From Rhodococcus sp. ARC_M5 (GTDB lineage Bacteria; Actinomycetota; Actinomycetes; Mycobacteriales; Mycobacteriaceae), in contig NZ_JALGQE010000003.1 of assembly GCF_022810405.1 (NCBI RefSeq), positions 124,001 through 188,000 of the forward strand: DNA of 64,000 nucleotides. Reading direction: 5' to 3'. Both the position numbers and the translations under genes were made by a program. The notes beneath the pieces were generated by a model. The model searched no databases. It was not told the DNA's origin and saw only the letters and a program-made list of their open reading frames with translations. Shown here in pieces: positions 16,645 through 25,775 of the stretch. How positions within the stretch are numbered: position 1 is the first letter of the stretch; the number at the start of each line of letters is the position of its first letter.

Positions 16645-17447
16645 CGAAGCCTCGATTGCACACCGACGACATCACGGTCGGCTACGACAAGAGTGTCGTC
16701 AGCGAGAACCTGACCGTCGAGATTCCCGACGGCAAGTTCACCGTCATCGTCGGACCGAATGCCTGCGGCAAATCGACTCTGCTGCGGGCGCTCTCGCGGC
16801 TGTTGAAGCCCTCGCACGGAACCGTTCTGCTGGACGGGAAGTCGATCTCGTCGTATCCGGCGAAAGAAGTTGCCCGACGCCTCGGCCTGCTTCCGCAGAC
16901 CTCCATCGCACCCGACGGTATCTCGGTGGCCGATCTCGTTGCGCGGGGCCGTTATCCGCATCAGAAGCTGATCCGGCAGTGGTCGGCGGTGGACGAGGCT
17001 GCAGTGATCGAGGCCATGAACGCCACCGGAGTGACATCACTGTCCGCCCGTCCGGTCGACGAACTGTCCGGCGGACAGCAGCAACGCGTATGGGTGGCAA
17101 TGGTTCTCGCGCAGCAGACGCCACTGTTGCTGTTGGACGAACCGACGACCTTCCTCGACATCGCGCACCAGGTCGAACTGCTCGACCTGTTGGCCGGTCT
17201 GAACCAGGAGAACGGTCGCACTCTCGTCGCGGTACTGCACGATCTCAACCACGCCTGCCGGTACGCCGACCACATCATCGCGATGAAGGACGGAGCGGTG
17301 GTCACCGAAGGCGCGCCCGCCGACGTCGTCACCGCCGAGCTGGTCGAGGCCGTCTTCGGGTTGCCGTGCCGCATCATCGACGATCCGGAATCACACACTC
17401 CGTTGGTGATTCCCAAGGTGGGCGGTCACAGGCTAGGCAAGGCTTAG
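16641..17447 (+). CDS. Fe3+-siderophore ABC transporter ATPase (FecE-like)
   Basis: The protein has 268 residues. It has Walker A GPNACGKST at about 38-46, Q-loop LLPQTSIAPDG, ABC signature LSGGQQQR, Walker B LLLLDEPTTFLD and the H-loop VLHDLNHACRYAD. The FecE/FepC-type ATPase powers import of siderophore through the two FecCD permeases. The GTG start overlaps the permease stop by 4 bases. The last codons of the gene overlap an IdeR-like box that precedes the siderophore-interacting protein. Confidence 0.95.
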   Translation: MTKPRLHTDDITVGYDKSVVSENLTVEIPDGKFTVIVGPNACGKSTLLRALSRLLKPSHGTVLLDGKSISSYPAKEVARRLGLLPQTSIAPDGISVADLVARGRYPHQKLIRQWSAVDEAAVIEAMNATGVTSLSARPVDELSGGQQQRVWVAMVLAQQTPLLLLDEPTTFLDIAHQVELLDLLAGLNQENGRTLVAVLHDLNHACRYADHIIAMKDGAVVTEGAPADVVTAELVEAVFGLPCRIIDDPESHTPLVIPKVGGHRLGKA

Positions 17448-17451
17448 TTTA
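17433..17451 (+). promoter_or_regulatory. Weak IdeR-like box before the siderophore-interacting protein
   Basis: CTAGGCAAGGCTTAGTTTA matches the DtxR/IdeR palindrome at 11 of 19 positions and is better in its left half. It straddles the FecE stop codon. It may give the SIP gene a second iron-controlled promoter inside the operon. Confidence 0.4.
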
Positions 17452-17528
17452 GAATTGGTGGAGAACGGCCGCCGAGTCAGCTCGAAGGTCTCGCAAGAGT
17501 GACGTCGAGATATGTATCGAGGACGAAG

Positions 17529-18422
17529 ATGAGTGAACAACCGCGGGGTTACTACTACGCCGATGTCGTTGCAGTGGAACAGCTCACCGTGCACATGGTG
17601 CGCGTGACGTTCGGCGGCGAGCATGTCGCGGGCTACCGCACGCTCGGGGTGCCCGACGAATGTGTCGGCGTCTACTTTCCTCGGGCGGGGGAGATGAAGC
17701 CCCCGCCGATGACCGAGGTCGACGGCGTGTGGTGGTTCCACGGTCTGGACGACGCACCGGAGGGCCGCAACTACACCATTCGCCGCCTCGACGAGGCACG
17801 CGGTGAGCTGACCATCGACTTCTTCGCCCACGAGGGCGGCGTCGCGGCCACCTGGGCGCAGCAGGCCGCGCCGGGGCAGACGGTGCTGTTCACCCGGCCG
17901 CGATCCTGGTATTCACCGCCCGCCGACGTCGAATGGCTGTTGCTGGTCGCGGACATGACCGGGTTGCCCGCACTCGGACGGCTCGTCGAACAGTTGCCTG
18001 CCGGGATGCGGGCGCATGCGATCGTAGAGGTTCTCGAACGCGGCGACATCCAATCCTTCGAGACCCAGGCCGACGTCACCTTCGACTGGCGCATCGGATC
18101 CGGAAACGGCGACAGCGCAAGCGTTCTCGATGACGCGGCGCTGGCCTACCCCGTGCCCGAGGGACGTGGGTACGTGTGGTTCGCCGGCGAGGCGTCGTCC
18201 TCGCGTCGGGTGCGCAAGCACTTCCGCAAGGAATTGGGCTACGACATCGCGTACTTCGACATCATCGGATACTGGCGCGCCGATTCCGAGAAGTGGCTCG
18301 AGAAATACAAGCAGTACCAGGAAGAGGCGCTGGCGGTGTACAACGGCGTCATCGAATCCGGCCGCACCGAGCAGGAAGCCAGCGAGGCATTCGATGCACT
18401 GCTCGAGCGGGTGGGGCTCTAA
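17529..18422 (+). CDS. Siderophore-interacting protein (FAD-dependent ferric-siderophore reductase)
   Basis: The protein has 297 residues of the SIP/ViuB family. The N-terminal FAD-binding domain includes YTIRRLDEARGELTIDFFAHEG near residue 80, with the RxYT-like flavin motif, and HEGGVAATWAQQAAPGQTV. The C-terminal domain has the conserved GRGYVWFAGEASSSRRVRKHFRKE and GYWRAD. The family reduces Fe3+ in imported siderophore with NAD(P)H and so releases Fe2+ in the cytoplasm. The ATG at 17529 has a GAGGA site upstream; a GTG ten codons earlier is possible. It ends in a 4-base convergent overlap with the flavin monooxygenase gene. Confidence 0.93.
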   Translation: MSEQPRGYYYADVVAVEQLTVHMVRVTFGGEHVAGYRTLGVPDECVGVYFPRAGEMKPPPMTEVDGVWWFHGLDDAPEGRNYTIRRLDEARGELTIDFFAHEGGVAATWAQQAAPGQTVLFTRPRSWYSPPADVEWLLLVADMTGLPALGRLVEQLPAGMRAHAIVEVLERGDIQSFETQADVTFDWRIGSGNGDSASVLDDAALAYPVPEGRGYVWFAGEASSSRRVRKHFRKELGYDIAYFDIIGYWRADSEKWLEKYKQYQEEALAVYNGVIESGRTEQEASEAFDALLERVGL

Positions 18423-19612
18423 CTCTGGAATACGTAGTTCGGCAACTCCAGTGTCGCCGCGTCGGGGCCGAGGAACTTGCTGGTCACGGCCTGCACAGGC
18501 TTCGATCCGGCCAGGCGCAGGACGGTGCGAAATGCGGCGACTCCCACCGAGGTCTTCGGATGCGCGACGCGCGGCACGCCGGGTGGGAGTCTTTGCGCCT
18601 GATCGACGAACGGACGCATACGCGCCTCGAAGGCCTCGAACCCGGCGCGATTATCGGTCGCCCGTGCGAGTTCACCGGCGAGCACGTACGCACCGGTGAC
18701 CGACAACGTGGTCCCCATTCCGCTCAACGGCGTTGCGCACCAGGCGGCGTCGCCGAGCAAGCCGATTCTGCCGTTCGACCAGCGCGGGGCCTTCACCTGC
18801 GCCAGATAGTCGACGTACAGTTCCGAGTCCGGACCGAGGGAGTCCAGGATCCGGGGCACCTCCCAACCGACATCGGCGAACTGCGTCCGCAGCGCGGCGA
18901 CGACCTGCTCGGTGGACGCGCCCTCGTAGCCGCCGGCGTTCGACACCCAGGACAGGCTGAATCGCGTCGTGCCGAGGTTGTCCGGTCGCAGATTCGCCAC
19001 TCGCGATCCGGGGGCGTTGTACCAGCGCCACCAGCCGTCGTCGCTCGGTCCCTTCGGCAGTACGCCGTAGGCGGTGTACAGGCCGACGGGTGTGGTCTCG
19101 GCCTCCCCGGCGAACGCCAGTTCCCTGCTGCTGGAACGGATTCCGTCTGCGAAGAGAACCAGATCGAATCGCTCGGACGGCCCCGACGCGAACGTCACAT
19201 CGACTCCGTCGGCATCCTGGGCCACGTCGAGAACGCGATTGCCGTAGCGATACTCGGTTCGGGGTCCCGCGGATTCGACCAGAATCCGCGCGAACTCCCC
19301 GCGCAGAATCTCCAACTCCGCCGTCGGGCCGTCGTGGGATCCGTCGCCGGCCGGGAAGGCCGCGATGGTGGCGTTTGCGTCGTCGACGAATCGGGTGCCT
19401 TTCTCGGTGGTGCCGTTCGCGAGCAGGGTCTCGTCCAGGCCCATGCGCTGCAGCACCTCGCGGCCGGAGCCGCGCACGTCGATGTTCTGGCCGCCGAGTC
19501 GCAGTTGCGGTGCGCGTTCGACGACGGTGACCTCGTAACCGGCTCGGTCGAGCCAGAAGGCGAGAGTGGGTCCGGCGATGCTGGCACCGGTGACGAGCAC
19601 ACGAGAAGACAT
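18419..19612 (-). CDS. FAD-dependent monooxygenase (p-hydroxybenzoate hydroxylase-like)
   Basis: The protein has 397 residues. It starts MSSRVLVTGASIAGPTLAFW, a GxGxxG-type dinucleotide fold with Ala replacing one Gly. It shows the second FAD motif IGLLGDAAWCATPLSGMGTT (GD...P) near residue 285. This is the class A flavin monooxygenase fold used on aromatic or polyketide substrates; the substrate is not evident. The protein is divergent from fbpA, and an IdeR-like box lies in the shared region. It could belong to the iron regulon, perhaps in siderophore handling, but that is inference. An upstream TTG at 19645 is an alternative start. Confidence 0.87.
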   Translation of the reverse strand: MSSRVLVTGASIAGPTLAFWLDRAGYEVTVVERAPQLRLGGQNIDVRGSGREVLQRMGLDETLLANGTTEKGTRFVDDANATIAAFPAGDGSHDGPTAELEILRGEFARILVESAGPRTEYRYGNRVLDVAQDADGVDVTFASGPSERFDLVLFADGIRSSSRELAFAGEAETTPVGLYTAYGVLPKGPSDDGWWRWYNAPGSRVANLRPDNLGTTRFSLSWVSNAGGYEGASTEQVVAALRTQFADVGWEVPRILDSLGPDSELYVDYLAQVKAPRWSNGRIGLLGDAAWCATPLSGMGTTLSVTGAYVLAGELARATDNRAGFEAFEARMRPFVDQAQRLPPGVPRVAHPKTSVGVAAFRTVLRLAGSKPVQAVTSKFLGPDAATLELPNYVFQS

Positions 19613-19658
19613 GGGGCGCGGATGCCCGGGCGGCTGGTCGTTCAATCCCGGAGGGAAA

Positions 19659-19677
19659 GTAGCTGAGCCTCACCTTT
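19659..19677. promoter_or_regulatory. IdeR-like box between the flavin monooxygenase and fbpABC
   Basis: Read on the minus strand, AAAGGTGAGGCTCAGCTAC agrees with the DtxR/IdeR consensus at about 13 of 19 positions. It sits in the divergent promoter region, 52 bases before the fbpA start. Confidence 0.45.
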
Positions 19678-19729
19678 GTGGTGTACTTTCATCGAATTGT
19701 CCGAATGACCCGTTTCCGTCAGGAGAACC

Positions 19730-20788
19730 GTGTTCCCCGTTCGCCGTCTGGCGCTGCTCTCGTTCAGCGCAACCCTCGCCCTCGGTCTCGTCGCATGCAG
19801 CTCGGAAGGCTCGTCCGACGAAGGCACGTCCACCTCCGAGTCCGCCTCCGCCGAGTCCGCCTCCGCCGAGTCCGCACTCGTGGTGTACTCCGGCCGCGGT
19901 GAGGAGCTCGTCGACCCACTGATCGAGCGCATCGGTGGCGGTATCGAGGTCGACTACTCGGGCAACACGAACGCCCAGGCCGCGAAGATCCTCGAAGAGG
20001 GCGACGCCACCCCGGCGGATGTCTTCTACGGTCAGGACGCAGGCGCACTCGGTGCCCTCGACGAGGCGGGTGCCCTCGCGCCGCTGCCCGAGGACATCCT
20101 CTCCCTCGTTCCCGAGCAGTACCGCGGTGCCGACGGCACCTGGGTCGCCACCTCCGCGCGGGCCCGCGTGCTGGCCTACAACTCCGATTCGGTGCAGGCA
20201 GCAGACCTGCCCACCGGTATCGACGGACTGCTCGACCCGCGCTGGCGCGGACAGATCGGCTACGCACCCACCAACGCGTCGTTCCAGGCCTTCGTCACCG
20301 CCCTGCGCGTGCAGCGCGGTGAGGACGGAGCCCGCACCTGGCTCGAAGGCTTCGTCGCCAACGAGCCCGTCGCCTTCGAGGGCAACAACCCGCTGCTGAC
20401 CGCAGTCAACGACGGACAGGTCGCCACCGGCCTGCTCAACCACTACTACTGGTACCCCTTCAAGGACGAGAACGGCGACGACGCCCCGGTCGAGCTGCAC
20501 TACTTCGAGCCCGGCGATCCCGGCGCGCTGATCAACGTCGCCGGTGCCGGTGTGCTGGCCGACTCGGACAACCAGGAAGCGGCATTCGACTTCGTGCGCG
20601 AGTTGCTCTCCACCGAATCGCAGACGTACTTCGCGAACGAGACCGCCGAATACCCCGTCATCGACGGAGTCACCTCCGACTACGACCTGCCGCCGCTGTC
20701 CGAGCTGGGCTCGACCGATCTCGATCTGGGCCAGCTGTCGTCCCTCGAGGAGACCCAGACCCTGCTCACCGACGTCGGAATCATCTAG
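19730..20788 (+). CDS. fbpA: Fe3+ ABC transporter substrate-binding lipoprotein
   Basis: The protein has 352 residues. The signal peptide ends in LVAC with the lipidated Cys at about 23, followed by a Ser/Glu-rich linker (SASAESASAES) and the binding domain starting ALVVYSGRGEELVDPLIE. That start and the DVFYGQDAGALGALDEAG and LLNHYYWY regions are typical of FbpA/FutA ferric-ion binders, the last carrying the iron-binding tyrosines. It captures free or weakly chelated Fe3+ for FbpB/FbpC. The GTG start has a clear AGGAGA site 4 bases upstream. An IdeR-like box precedes it. Confidence 0.9.
   Translation: MFPVRRLALLSFSATLALGLVACSSEGSSDEGTSTSESASAESASAESALVVYSGRGEELVDPLIERIGGGIEVDYSGNTNAQAAKILEEGDATPADVFYGQDAGALGALDEAGALAPLPEDILSLVPEQYRGADGTWVATSARARVLAYNSDSVQAADLPTGIDGLLDPRWRGQIGYAPTNASFQAFVTALRVQRGEDGARTWLEGFVANEPVAFEGNNPLLTAVNDGQVATGLLNHYYWYPFKDENGDDAPVELHYFEPGDPGALINVAGAGVLADSDNQEAAFDFVRELLSTESQTYFANETAEYPVIDGVTSDYDLPPLSELGSTDLDLGQLSSLEETQTLLTDVGII
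19838..19875 (+). repeat. 15-base tandem repeat in the fbpA lipoprotein linker
   Basis: Two full copies and one partial copy of GAGTCCGCCTCCGCC encode ESASA repeats between the lipidated Cys and the folded domain. Confidence 0.85.
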
Positions 20789-20791
20789 CTG

Positions 20792-22360
20792 GTGCCCACG
20801 TCTGCACTCCAGCCGCTTCGGCGGCGCCACTTCGGCGGTCGTCCCGTTCTCGGGACGACCGCGTTGTGCGTGGGAGCGCTGACGCTGACACCCTTGGTGT
20901 ACCTGTTCGTTCGAGCGTTCGACGGCGGAACCGAGAAGGTGCTGCGACTGCTCCTTCGGCAACGCACACTCGACCTCGCGATCCGTACGGCAACACTGAC
21001 TCTCACCGTGCTCGTCGCGTCCGTCGTGGTCGGGACGCTGCTGGCCTGGTTGACCGTCCGTACCGATCTACCGGGGCGACGCTTCTTCGCGATGGTCCTC
21101 GCTGCTCCACTCGCCATCCCGTCCTACGTGTCCGGGTACCTGTGGATCGCCGAATTCCCCTCGTTGGCAGGCTTTTCCGGTGCCGCACTGGTGCTCACGT
21201 TGTCGTGCTTCCCGCTGGTGATGCTGCCGGTCTCCGCGGCGTTCGCCACCGCCGATCCATCGTTGGCCGAGGTGTCTCGAACCCTCGGCCGCGGGGCCGT
21301 GCGCACGGCGCTGACCGTCGAGTGCCGTCGCGTGGTTCCGGCCGCGGCGGCGGGCGCTCTGCTGGTCGCGCTCTACACCATCAGTGACTTCGGGGCGGTG
21401 GCTCTGATGCGATACGACGCCTTCACGCTCGGTATCTACAGTGCGTACCGCGGGGGACTCGATCGCACCGCAGCCGCTGTTCTCGGGCTGGTCCTCGTGG
21501 TGGGTGCGTTGGTGCTCACCCTCCTCGAACGGCGTGCCCGACGCGGTGCCACGGCGAGAGTGGGATCGGGAACCGATCGGACGGCCGAGCCGGTCGTGCT
21601 CGGCCGCTGGCGTATCCCGGCTCTCGCCGTCGTCGTTGCGGCACTGACACTCTCGGTAGTGGTGCCGATACTGGCCCTGGCGCGATGGCTGAGTCGATCG
21701 TTGCGATTCACCTTCGACTGGGTGGACGTGCTGGCCGTCACGGCCAAGACCGTCCAGTACTCCGCGACCGCCGCAGTGGTGGTGGCCGTGCTCGCGTTGC
21801 CGGTCGCGCTGTTCGCGGCCCGATCCACGTCGAGGGCCGCTCGGGGTGCCGAGTTGTCCACCTACATCGCGCACGGGCTACCGGGTATCACCGTCGGGCT
21901 CGCCACGGTCTTTCTCGGAATCCGGTTCCTGCCGTCGTTCTACCAGACGGCGGTTCTGCTGGTACTGGCATACGTGGTGCTGTTCCTGCCGTTGGCCGTC
22001 GGCAGCACAAGAGCTGTCGTCGACGCCACTCCCGTTGTCCTCGAGGATGTCTCACGGACGTTGGGCGCGGGCCGGCTCCGCACCGACCTTCGGGTGACGA
22101 TTCCGATCGCGGCACCCGGCATCGCCGCCGGGGCTGCTTTGGTTTTCCTGACCGTCGCCAAGGAGCTCCCTGCGACGTTGATGTTGCGCCCTCGGGGAGT
22201 CGACACTCTCGCGACTACGCTGTGGTCCACCACCGAGGCGTTCCGATACGGCGAGGCGGCTCCCTACGCCCTGGCCCTGATCCTGATCTCGGTGGTCCCG
22301 ACGGTCGTACTGACACGAGCGCTGGGGCGCACGACGCGGAAGCGAGTAGCACTGCCATGA
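20792..22360 (+). CDS. fbpB: Fe3+ ABC transporter permease (two fused permease domains)
   Basis: The protein has 522 residues and about 12 hydrophobic helices. It contains two binding-protein-dependent permease domains, each with an EAA-type loop (EVSRTLGRGAVRTALTVECRRVVPAAAAG near residue 165; DVSRTLGAGRLRTDLRVTIPIAAPGIAAG near residue 420). This double-domain layout is typical of FbpB/CysTW-like ferric transporters. GTG start 3 bases after the fbpA stop; the stop overlaps fbpC by 4 bases (ATGA). Confidence 0.93.
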   Translation: MPTSALQPLRRRHFGGRPVLGTTALCVGALTLTPLVYLFVRAFDGGTEKVLRLLLRQRTLDLAIRTATLTLTVLVASVVVGTLLAWLTVRTDLPGRRFFAMVLAAPLAIPSYVSGYLWIAEFPSLAGFSGAALVLTLSCFPLVMLPVSAAFATADPSLAEVSRTLGRGAVRTALTVECRRVVPAAAAGALLVALYTISDFGAVALMRYDAFTLGIYSAYRGGLDRTAAAVLGLVLVVGALVLTLLERRARRGATARVGSGTDRTAEPVVLGRWRIPALAVVVAALTLSVVVPILALARWLSRSLRFTFDWVDVLAVTAKTVQYSATAAVVVAVLALPVALFAARSTSRAARGAELSTYIAHGLPGITVGLATVFLGIRFLPSFYQTAVLLVLAYVVLFLPLAVGSTRAVVDATPVVLEDVSRTLGAGRLRTDLRVTIPIAAPGIAAGAALVFLTVAKELPATLMLRPRGVDTLATTLWSTTEAFRYGEAAPYALALILISVVPTVVLTRALGRTTRKRVALP

Positions 22361-23412
22361 GCATGGTGATCTCCGGTCTGGTGGCCTCGTACGGCAGTAC
22401 GGCTGTGCTGCACGGGATCGATCTCGACCTCGGCGACGGCGAGATGCTCGCCGTCCTCGGTCCGTCCGGCTGCGGCAAGACGACTCTGTTGCGATCCATT
22501 GCGGGACTGCACCGCATCGATGCAGGCCGGATCACCTCCGATGGGCGGGACATCTCGGTGGCGGGGCAGATTCAGGTGCCACCGGAGAAGCGGGGGATAG
22601 GCCTGATGCCGCAGGAGGGTGGACTCTTTCCACACCTGTCGGTACGAAGGAACATCGAATTCGGTTTGCGTGCAGGGTTTCTGCGGCCCTACCTGTCCGG
22701 TCGCGCAGAGCGCACGCACCGCGTCGACGAGATGCTCGAACTCGTCGGACTGCCGGACGCCGGTGGGGTCAAACCCAGCGAGCTCTCGGGCGGCCAACAG
22801 CAGCGCATCGCGTTGGCGCGCGCGCTCGCTCCGGCCCCGTCGGTGGTGTTGATGGACGAGCCGTTCGCCGCCCTCGACGCGGGACTGCGAACCTCGATCA
22901 GGCAGGACGTACGAGAGTTGTTGCAGTCCAGCAAGACCGCGTCGATCCTGGTCACCCACGATCGGGCGGAGGCGCTCGGAACTGCCGATCGGGTCGCCGT
23001 GCTGCTGGGTGGTCGCTGCGCCCAGATCGACACACCGCGTGAGGTGTACGAGCGACCCGCCACACCCGCCGTCGCGCGCTTCGTCGGCGATGCCTACTTC
23101 GTCGACGCTGCAGCCGAGGGCGGCCACGTCGACACCGTTCTGGGACGTCTCGAATCCACCACCCGAGCGACGGGAAACGGGCAGGCGCTGCTCCGGCCCG
23201 AACAGCTGGCGGTCTCGGAACGCAAGGACGGCGCATTTTTCGTCGAACACGAGTTCTTCACCGGCCCGGAATCCTCGGTCACCCTGCGGCACAGTGACAC
23301 CGGGCTTCTGCTCCGGGCCATCGCCCGGACCTCCGATCGATTCGCTCCCGGCACCGCCGTGGACGTCTCCGTGACATCGCCGGTGCACTGGTTTCCGCGT
23401 CAGGTGAGTTGA
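22357..23412 (+). CDS. fbpC: Fe3+ ABC transporter ATPase
   Basis: The protein has 351 residues. It has Walker A GPSGCGKTT (35-43), Q-loop LMPQEGGLFPHLSV, signature LSGGQQQR, Walker B VVLMDEPFAALD and the H-loop VTHDRAEAL. The last 100 residues form the TOBE-like regulatory domain typical of FbpC/PotA ATPases. It energises FbpB. The gene ends 3 bases before the stop of the convergent MFS exporter. Confidence 0.93.
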   Translation: MSMVISGLVASYGSTAVLHGIDLDLGDGEMLAVLGPSGCGKTTLLRSIAGLHRIDAGRITSDGRDISVAGQIQVPPEKRGIGLMPQEGGLFPHLSVRRNIEFGLRAGFLRPYLSGRAERTHRVDEMLELVGLPDAGGVKPSELSGGQQQRIALARALAPAPSVVLMDEPFAALDAGLRTSIRQDVRELLQSSKTASILVTHDRAEALGTADRVAVLLGGRCAQIDTPREVYERPATPAVARFVGDAYFVDAAAEGGHVDTVLGRLESTTRATGNGQALLRPEQLAVSERKDGAFFVEHEFFTGPESSVTLRHSDTGLLLRAIARTSDRFAPGTAVDVSVTSPVHWFPRQVS

Positions 23413-23415
23413 GAA

Positions 23416-24828
23416 CTATCGGGTCGGTTCCGCTGCCCGGTTGGGCATGAACAGTGCCGCGACGGCCATCACCGCTGCTGCCGCCAGGACACCCAGAAAG
23501 ACCGGATGGATGGCGTCGGACAGTTGTTCGGGGCTCGGATCGCCGGAGACGCGCGAGTTGACGATGGCACCGAAGATCGCGACCCCGACTGCGCTGCCGA
23601 TGGACCGGGCGAACATGTTGGTCGAGGTGGCGACGCCGCGCTCGGACCATTCGACGCTCGACTGGGCGGCAATGAGGGTGGGGCTGGCGATCAGGCCCAT
23701 GCCGAGGCCGATCACGAAGCACACCGCGCCCACCTGCCACACCTGTGAATCGGCACCGAGGCCGGTGGCGAATGCCGCTCCGACGACCGCGATGGAGGCA
23801 CCGACGAGCGCCGTGGTGCGGAAGCCGAAGCGCAGATACACCCGTCCGGATTGGGATGCCGCGATCGGCCAGCCGAGGGTCAGGGTGGACAGCGAGAAGC
23901 CGGCGACGATCGCGCCGGTACCCAGAACGCCTTGTACGAACGTCGGCACGTACGAGGTCAAGCCGAGGATCAATGCACCGACGAGCAGCGAGATGAAGCT
24001 GCTGACCACCAGGACCCGACGCGTGAACACCCACAGCGGCAGGATCGGTTCCTCCACTCTGGTCTGAACCACCGCGAAAGCGGCGAGCAACGAGAGTCCG
24101 GCGGCGAAGATGGCGATGCTGACGGGGGAGTTCCACGCCCAGGACTGTCCACCTTCGAGCAGCCCGAGCAGCACCATCGCTGCGCCCACCGTCAGCAGCC
24201 CGGCACCGAGGTAGTCGATCTTGGGCTTGGTGCGTTCCACGGCTCCCTCGTCGAACTTGCGCCACAGCATCCCCGCCGCCAGCGCACACAACGGAATGTT
24301 GACGAAGAAGATCCAGCGCCACGACAGGTATTCGGAGAAGATCCCGCCGAGCGCAGGCCCGAGCACCGAGGACATGGCCCAGACGCTGGCCAGGTAGCCC
24401 TGCACCTTGGCGCGCTCGGCCAGGGTGTAGATATCGCCGGCGATGGTGATGCCCATGGGCTGCACGGCGCCCGCCCCGAGACCCTGGATCGCCCGGAACG
24501 CGATCAGGGCGGGCATGCTCCAGGCAAGTCCGCACAGGATCGAGCCGAGCAGAAACACCGCGATGCCGAACAGTATGATCTTCTTGCGCCCGAACAGGTC
24601 GGCCAGTTTCCCGTACAGCGGCACCGATACGGCCTGCGCCAGGAGATAGATGGAGAACAGCCACGGAAACTGGGTGAAGCCGCCCAGGTCGTCGACGATG
24701 GACAGCACCGCCGTGGCGATGATGGTCGCATCGAGGGCGACCAGAGAGGTGCTGAGCATCAGCGCGACCAGGATCGGTCCGCGTTCGGAGCGGAATCCGA
24801 CATCCGAGGTCGTGTTGTTCGTTGCCAC
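23416..24828 (-). CDS. MFS drug-type exporter, DHA2 (14-helix, EmrB-like)
   Basis: The protein has 470 residues with about 14 hydrophobic segments. Motif A of the major facilitator superfamily appears as GKLADLFGRKKIILFG, and the DHA2 motif LDATIIATAVLSI lies in helix 1. Proton-driven exporters of this group expel drugs or toxic metabolites; the substrate is unknown. The GTG at 24828 is chosen because the sequence upstream is not family-like and CAGACT lies 7 bases ahead. It is divergent from purC. M. tuberculosis has an EmrB-type gene (Rv0783c) close to purC-ptrB, so this pairing looks ancestral. Confidence 0.9.
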   Translation of the reverse strand: MATNNTTSDVGFRSERGPILVALMLSTSLVALDATIIATAVLSIVDDLGGFTQFPWLFSIYLLAQAVSVPLYGKLADLFGRKKIILFGIAVFLLGSILCGLAWSMPALIAFRAIQGLGAGAVQPMGITIAGDIYTLAERAKVQGYLASVWAMSSVLGPALGGIFSEYLSWRWIFFVNIPLCALAAGMLWRKFDEGAVERTKPKIDYLGAGLLTVGAAMVLLGLLEGGQSWAWNSPVSIAIFAAGLSLLAAFAVVQTRVEEPILPLWVFTRRVLVVSSFISLLVGALILGLTSYVPTFVQGVLGTGAIVAGFSLSTLTLGWPIAASQSGRVYLRFGFRTTALVGASIAVVGAAFATGLGADSQVWQVGAVCFVIGLGMGLIASPTLIAAQSSVEWSERGVATSTNMFARSIGSAVGVAIFGAIVNSRVSGDPSPEQLSDAIHPVFLGVLAAAAVMAVAALFMPNRAAEPTR

Positions 24829-24876
24829 AGCTACCAGTCTGATCCCTGCAGACGCCCCCACCGCCACCGGCCCAGA

Positions 24877-24882
24877 TAGTGT
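24877..24882 (+). promoter_or_regulatory. Putative -10 box of purC (leaderless)
   Basis: TAGTGT ends 8 bases before GTG 24891, the start that matches mycobacterial PurC N-termini. Confidence 0.45.
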
Positions 24883-24890
24883 TGAACACC

Positions 24891-25775
24891 GTGCGACCAT
24901 CACTGAGTAGCTACGAGCATCTGGCCGGCGGCAAGGTCCGCGATCTGTACACCATCGACGACGCGCATCTGCTGCTCGTCGCGAGCGACCGAATCTCGGC
25001 ATACGACCACATCCTCGACACCCCGATTCCGGACAAGGGACGTGTGTTGACGGCCATGAGCGTGTTCTTCTTCGAGGAGCTCGGCGGTGTCAACCACCTG
25101 GCGGGCGATCCGCTCGACGAACGCATTCCCGCCGAACTGCTCGGCCGTGCACTGGTGGTGAAGAAGCTGAGCATGGTGCCGGTCGAGTGCGTGGCGCGCG
25201 GCTACCTCACCGGCTCCGGGCTGACGGATTACAACGCGACCGGCTCGGTGTGCGGCGTAGAGCTTCGGCCGGGGTTGATCGAATCCAGCAAACTCGACCA
25301 AGCGATCTTCACCCCCGCGTCCAAGGCCGAGATCGGCGACCACGACGAGAACATCACGTTCGACCAGGTCGTCGACCTGGTAGGAGCCGAGCTCGCGTTC
25401 AAATTGCGTGAAGACACCATCGAGATCTACTCGCGCGCAGCCAACTTCGCTCTGGAACGCGGAATCATTCTCGCGGACACCAAGTTCGAGTTCGGCACCG
25501 ACGCCGACGGTAACCTCGTCCTCGCCGATGAGGTACTCACGCCCGATTCCTCGCGTTACTGGCCTGCCGATTCGTACCAGGAAGGTCGCGTCCAGCCCAG
25601 CTTCGACAAGCAGTTCGTCCGCGACTGGTTGACGGGCGAATCCGGTTGGGACCGCAGCTCCGACACCCCGCCACCACCGTTGCCGGACGACATCGTCGCC
25701 GCAACCCGCAGCCGCTACATCGAGGCCTACGAGCGCATCTCGGGCCTGAACTTCGACGATTGGGTCACGCCATGA
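24891..25775 (+). CDS. purC: Phosphoribosylaminoimidazole-succinocarboxamide synthase (SAICAR synthetase)
   Basis: The protein has 294 residues, like mycobacterial PurC. Motifs are [26 protein letters not shown] at the N-terminus, [14 protein letters not shown] near residue 95, and LADTKFEFG followed by [12 protein letters not shown] near residue 215. It joins aspartate to CAIR with ATP to give SAICAR. The GTG start matches MRPxLSxYxH in relatives; an ATG 12 bases earlier would lie inside the likely promoter. The stop overlaps the oligopeptidase gene by 4 bases (ATGA). Confidence 0.96.
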   Translation: MRPSLSSYEHLAGGKVRDLYTIDDAHLLLVASDRISAYDHILDTPIPDKGRVLTAMSVFFFEELGGVNHLAGDPLDERIPAELLGRALVVKKLSMVPVECVARGYLTGSGLTDYNATGSVCGVELRPGLIESSKLDQAIFTPASKAEIGDHDENITFDQVVDLVGAELAFKLREDTIEIYSRAANFALERGIILADTKFEFGTDADGNLVLADEVLTPDSSRYWPADSYQEGRVQPSFDKQFVRDWLTGESGWDRSSDTPPPPLPDDIVAATRSRYIEAYERISGLNFDDWVTP

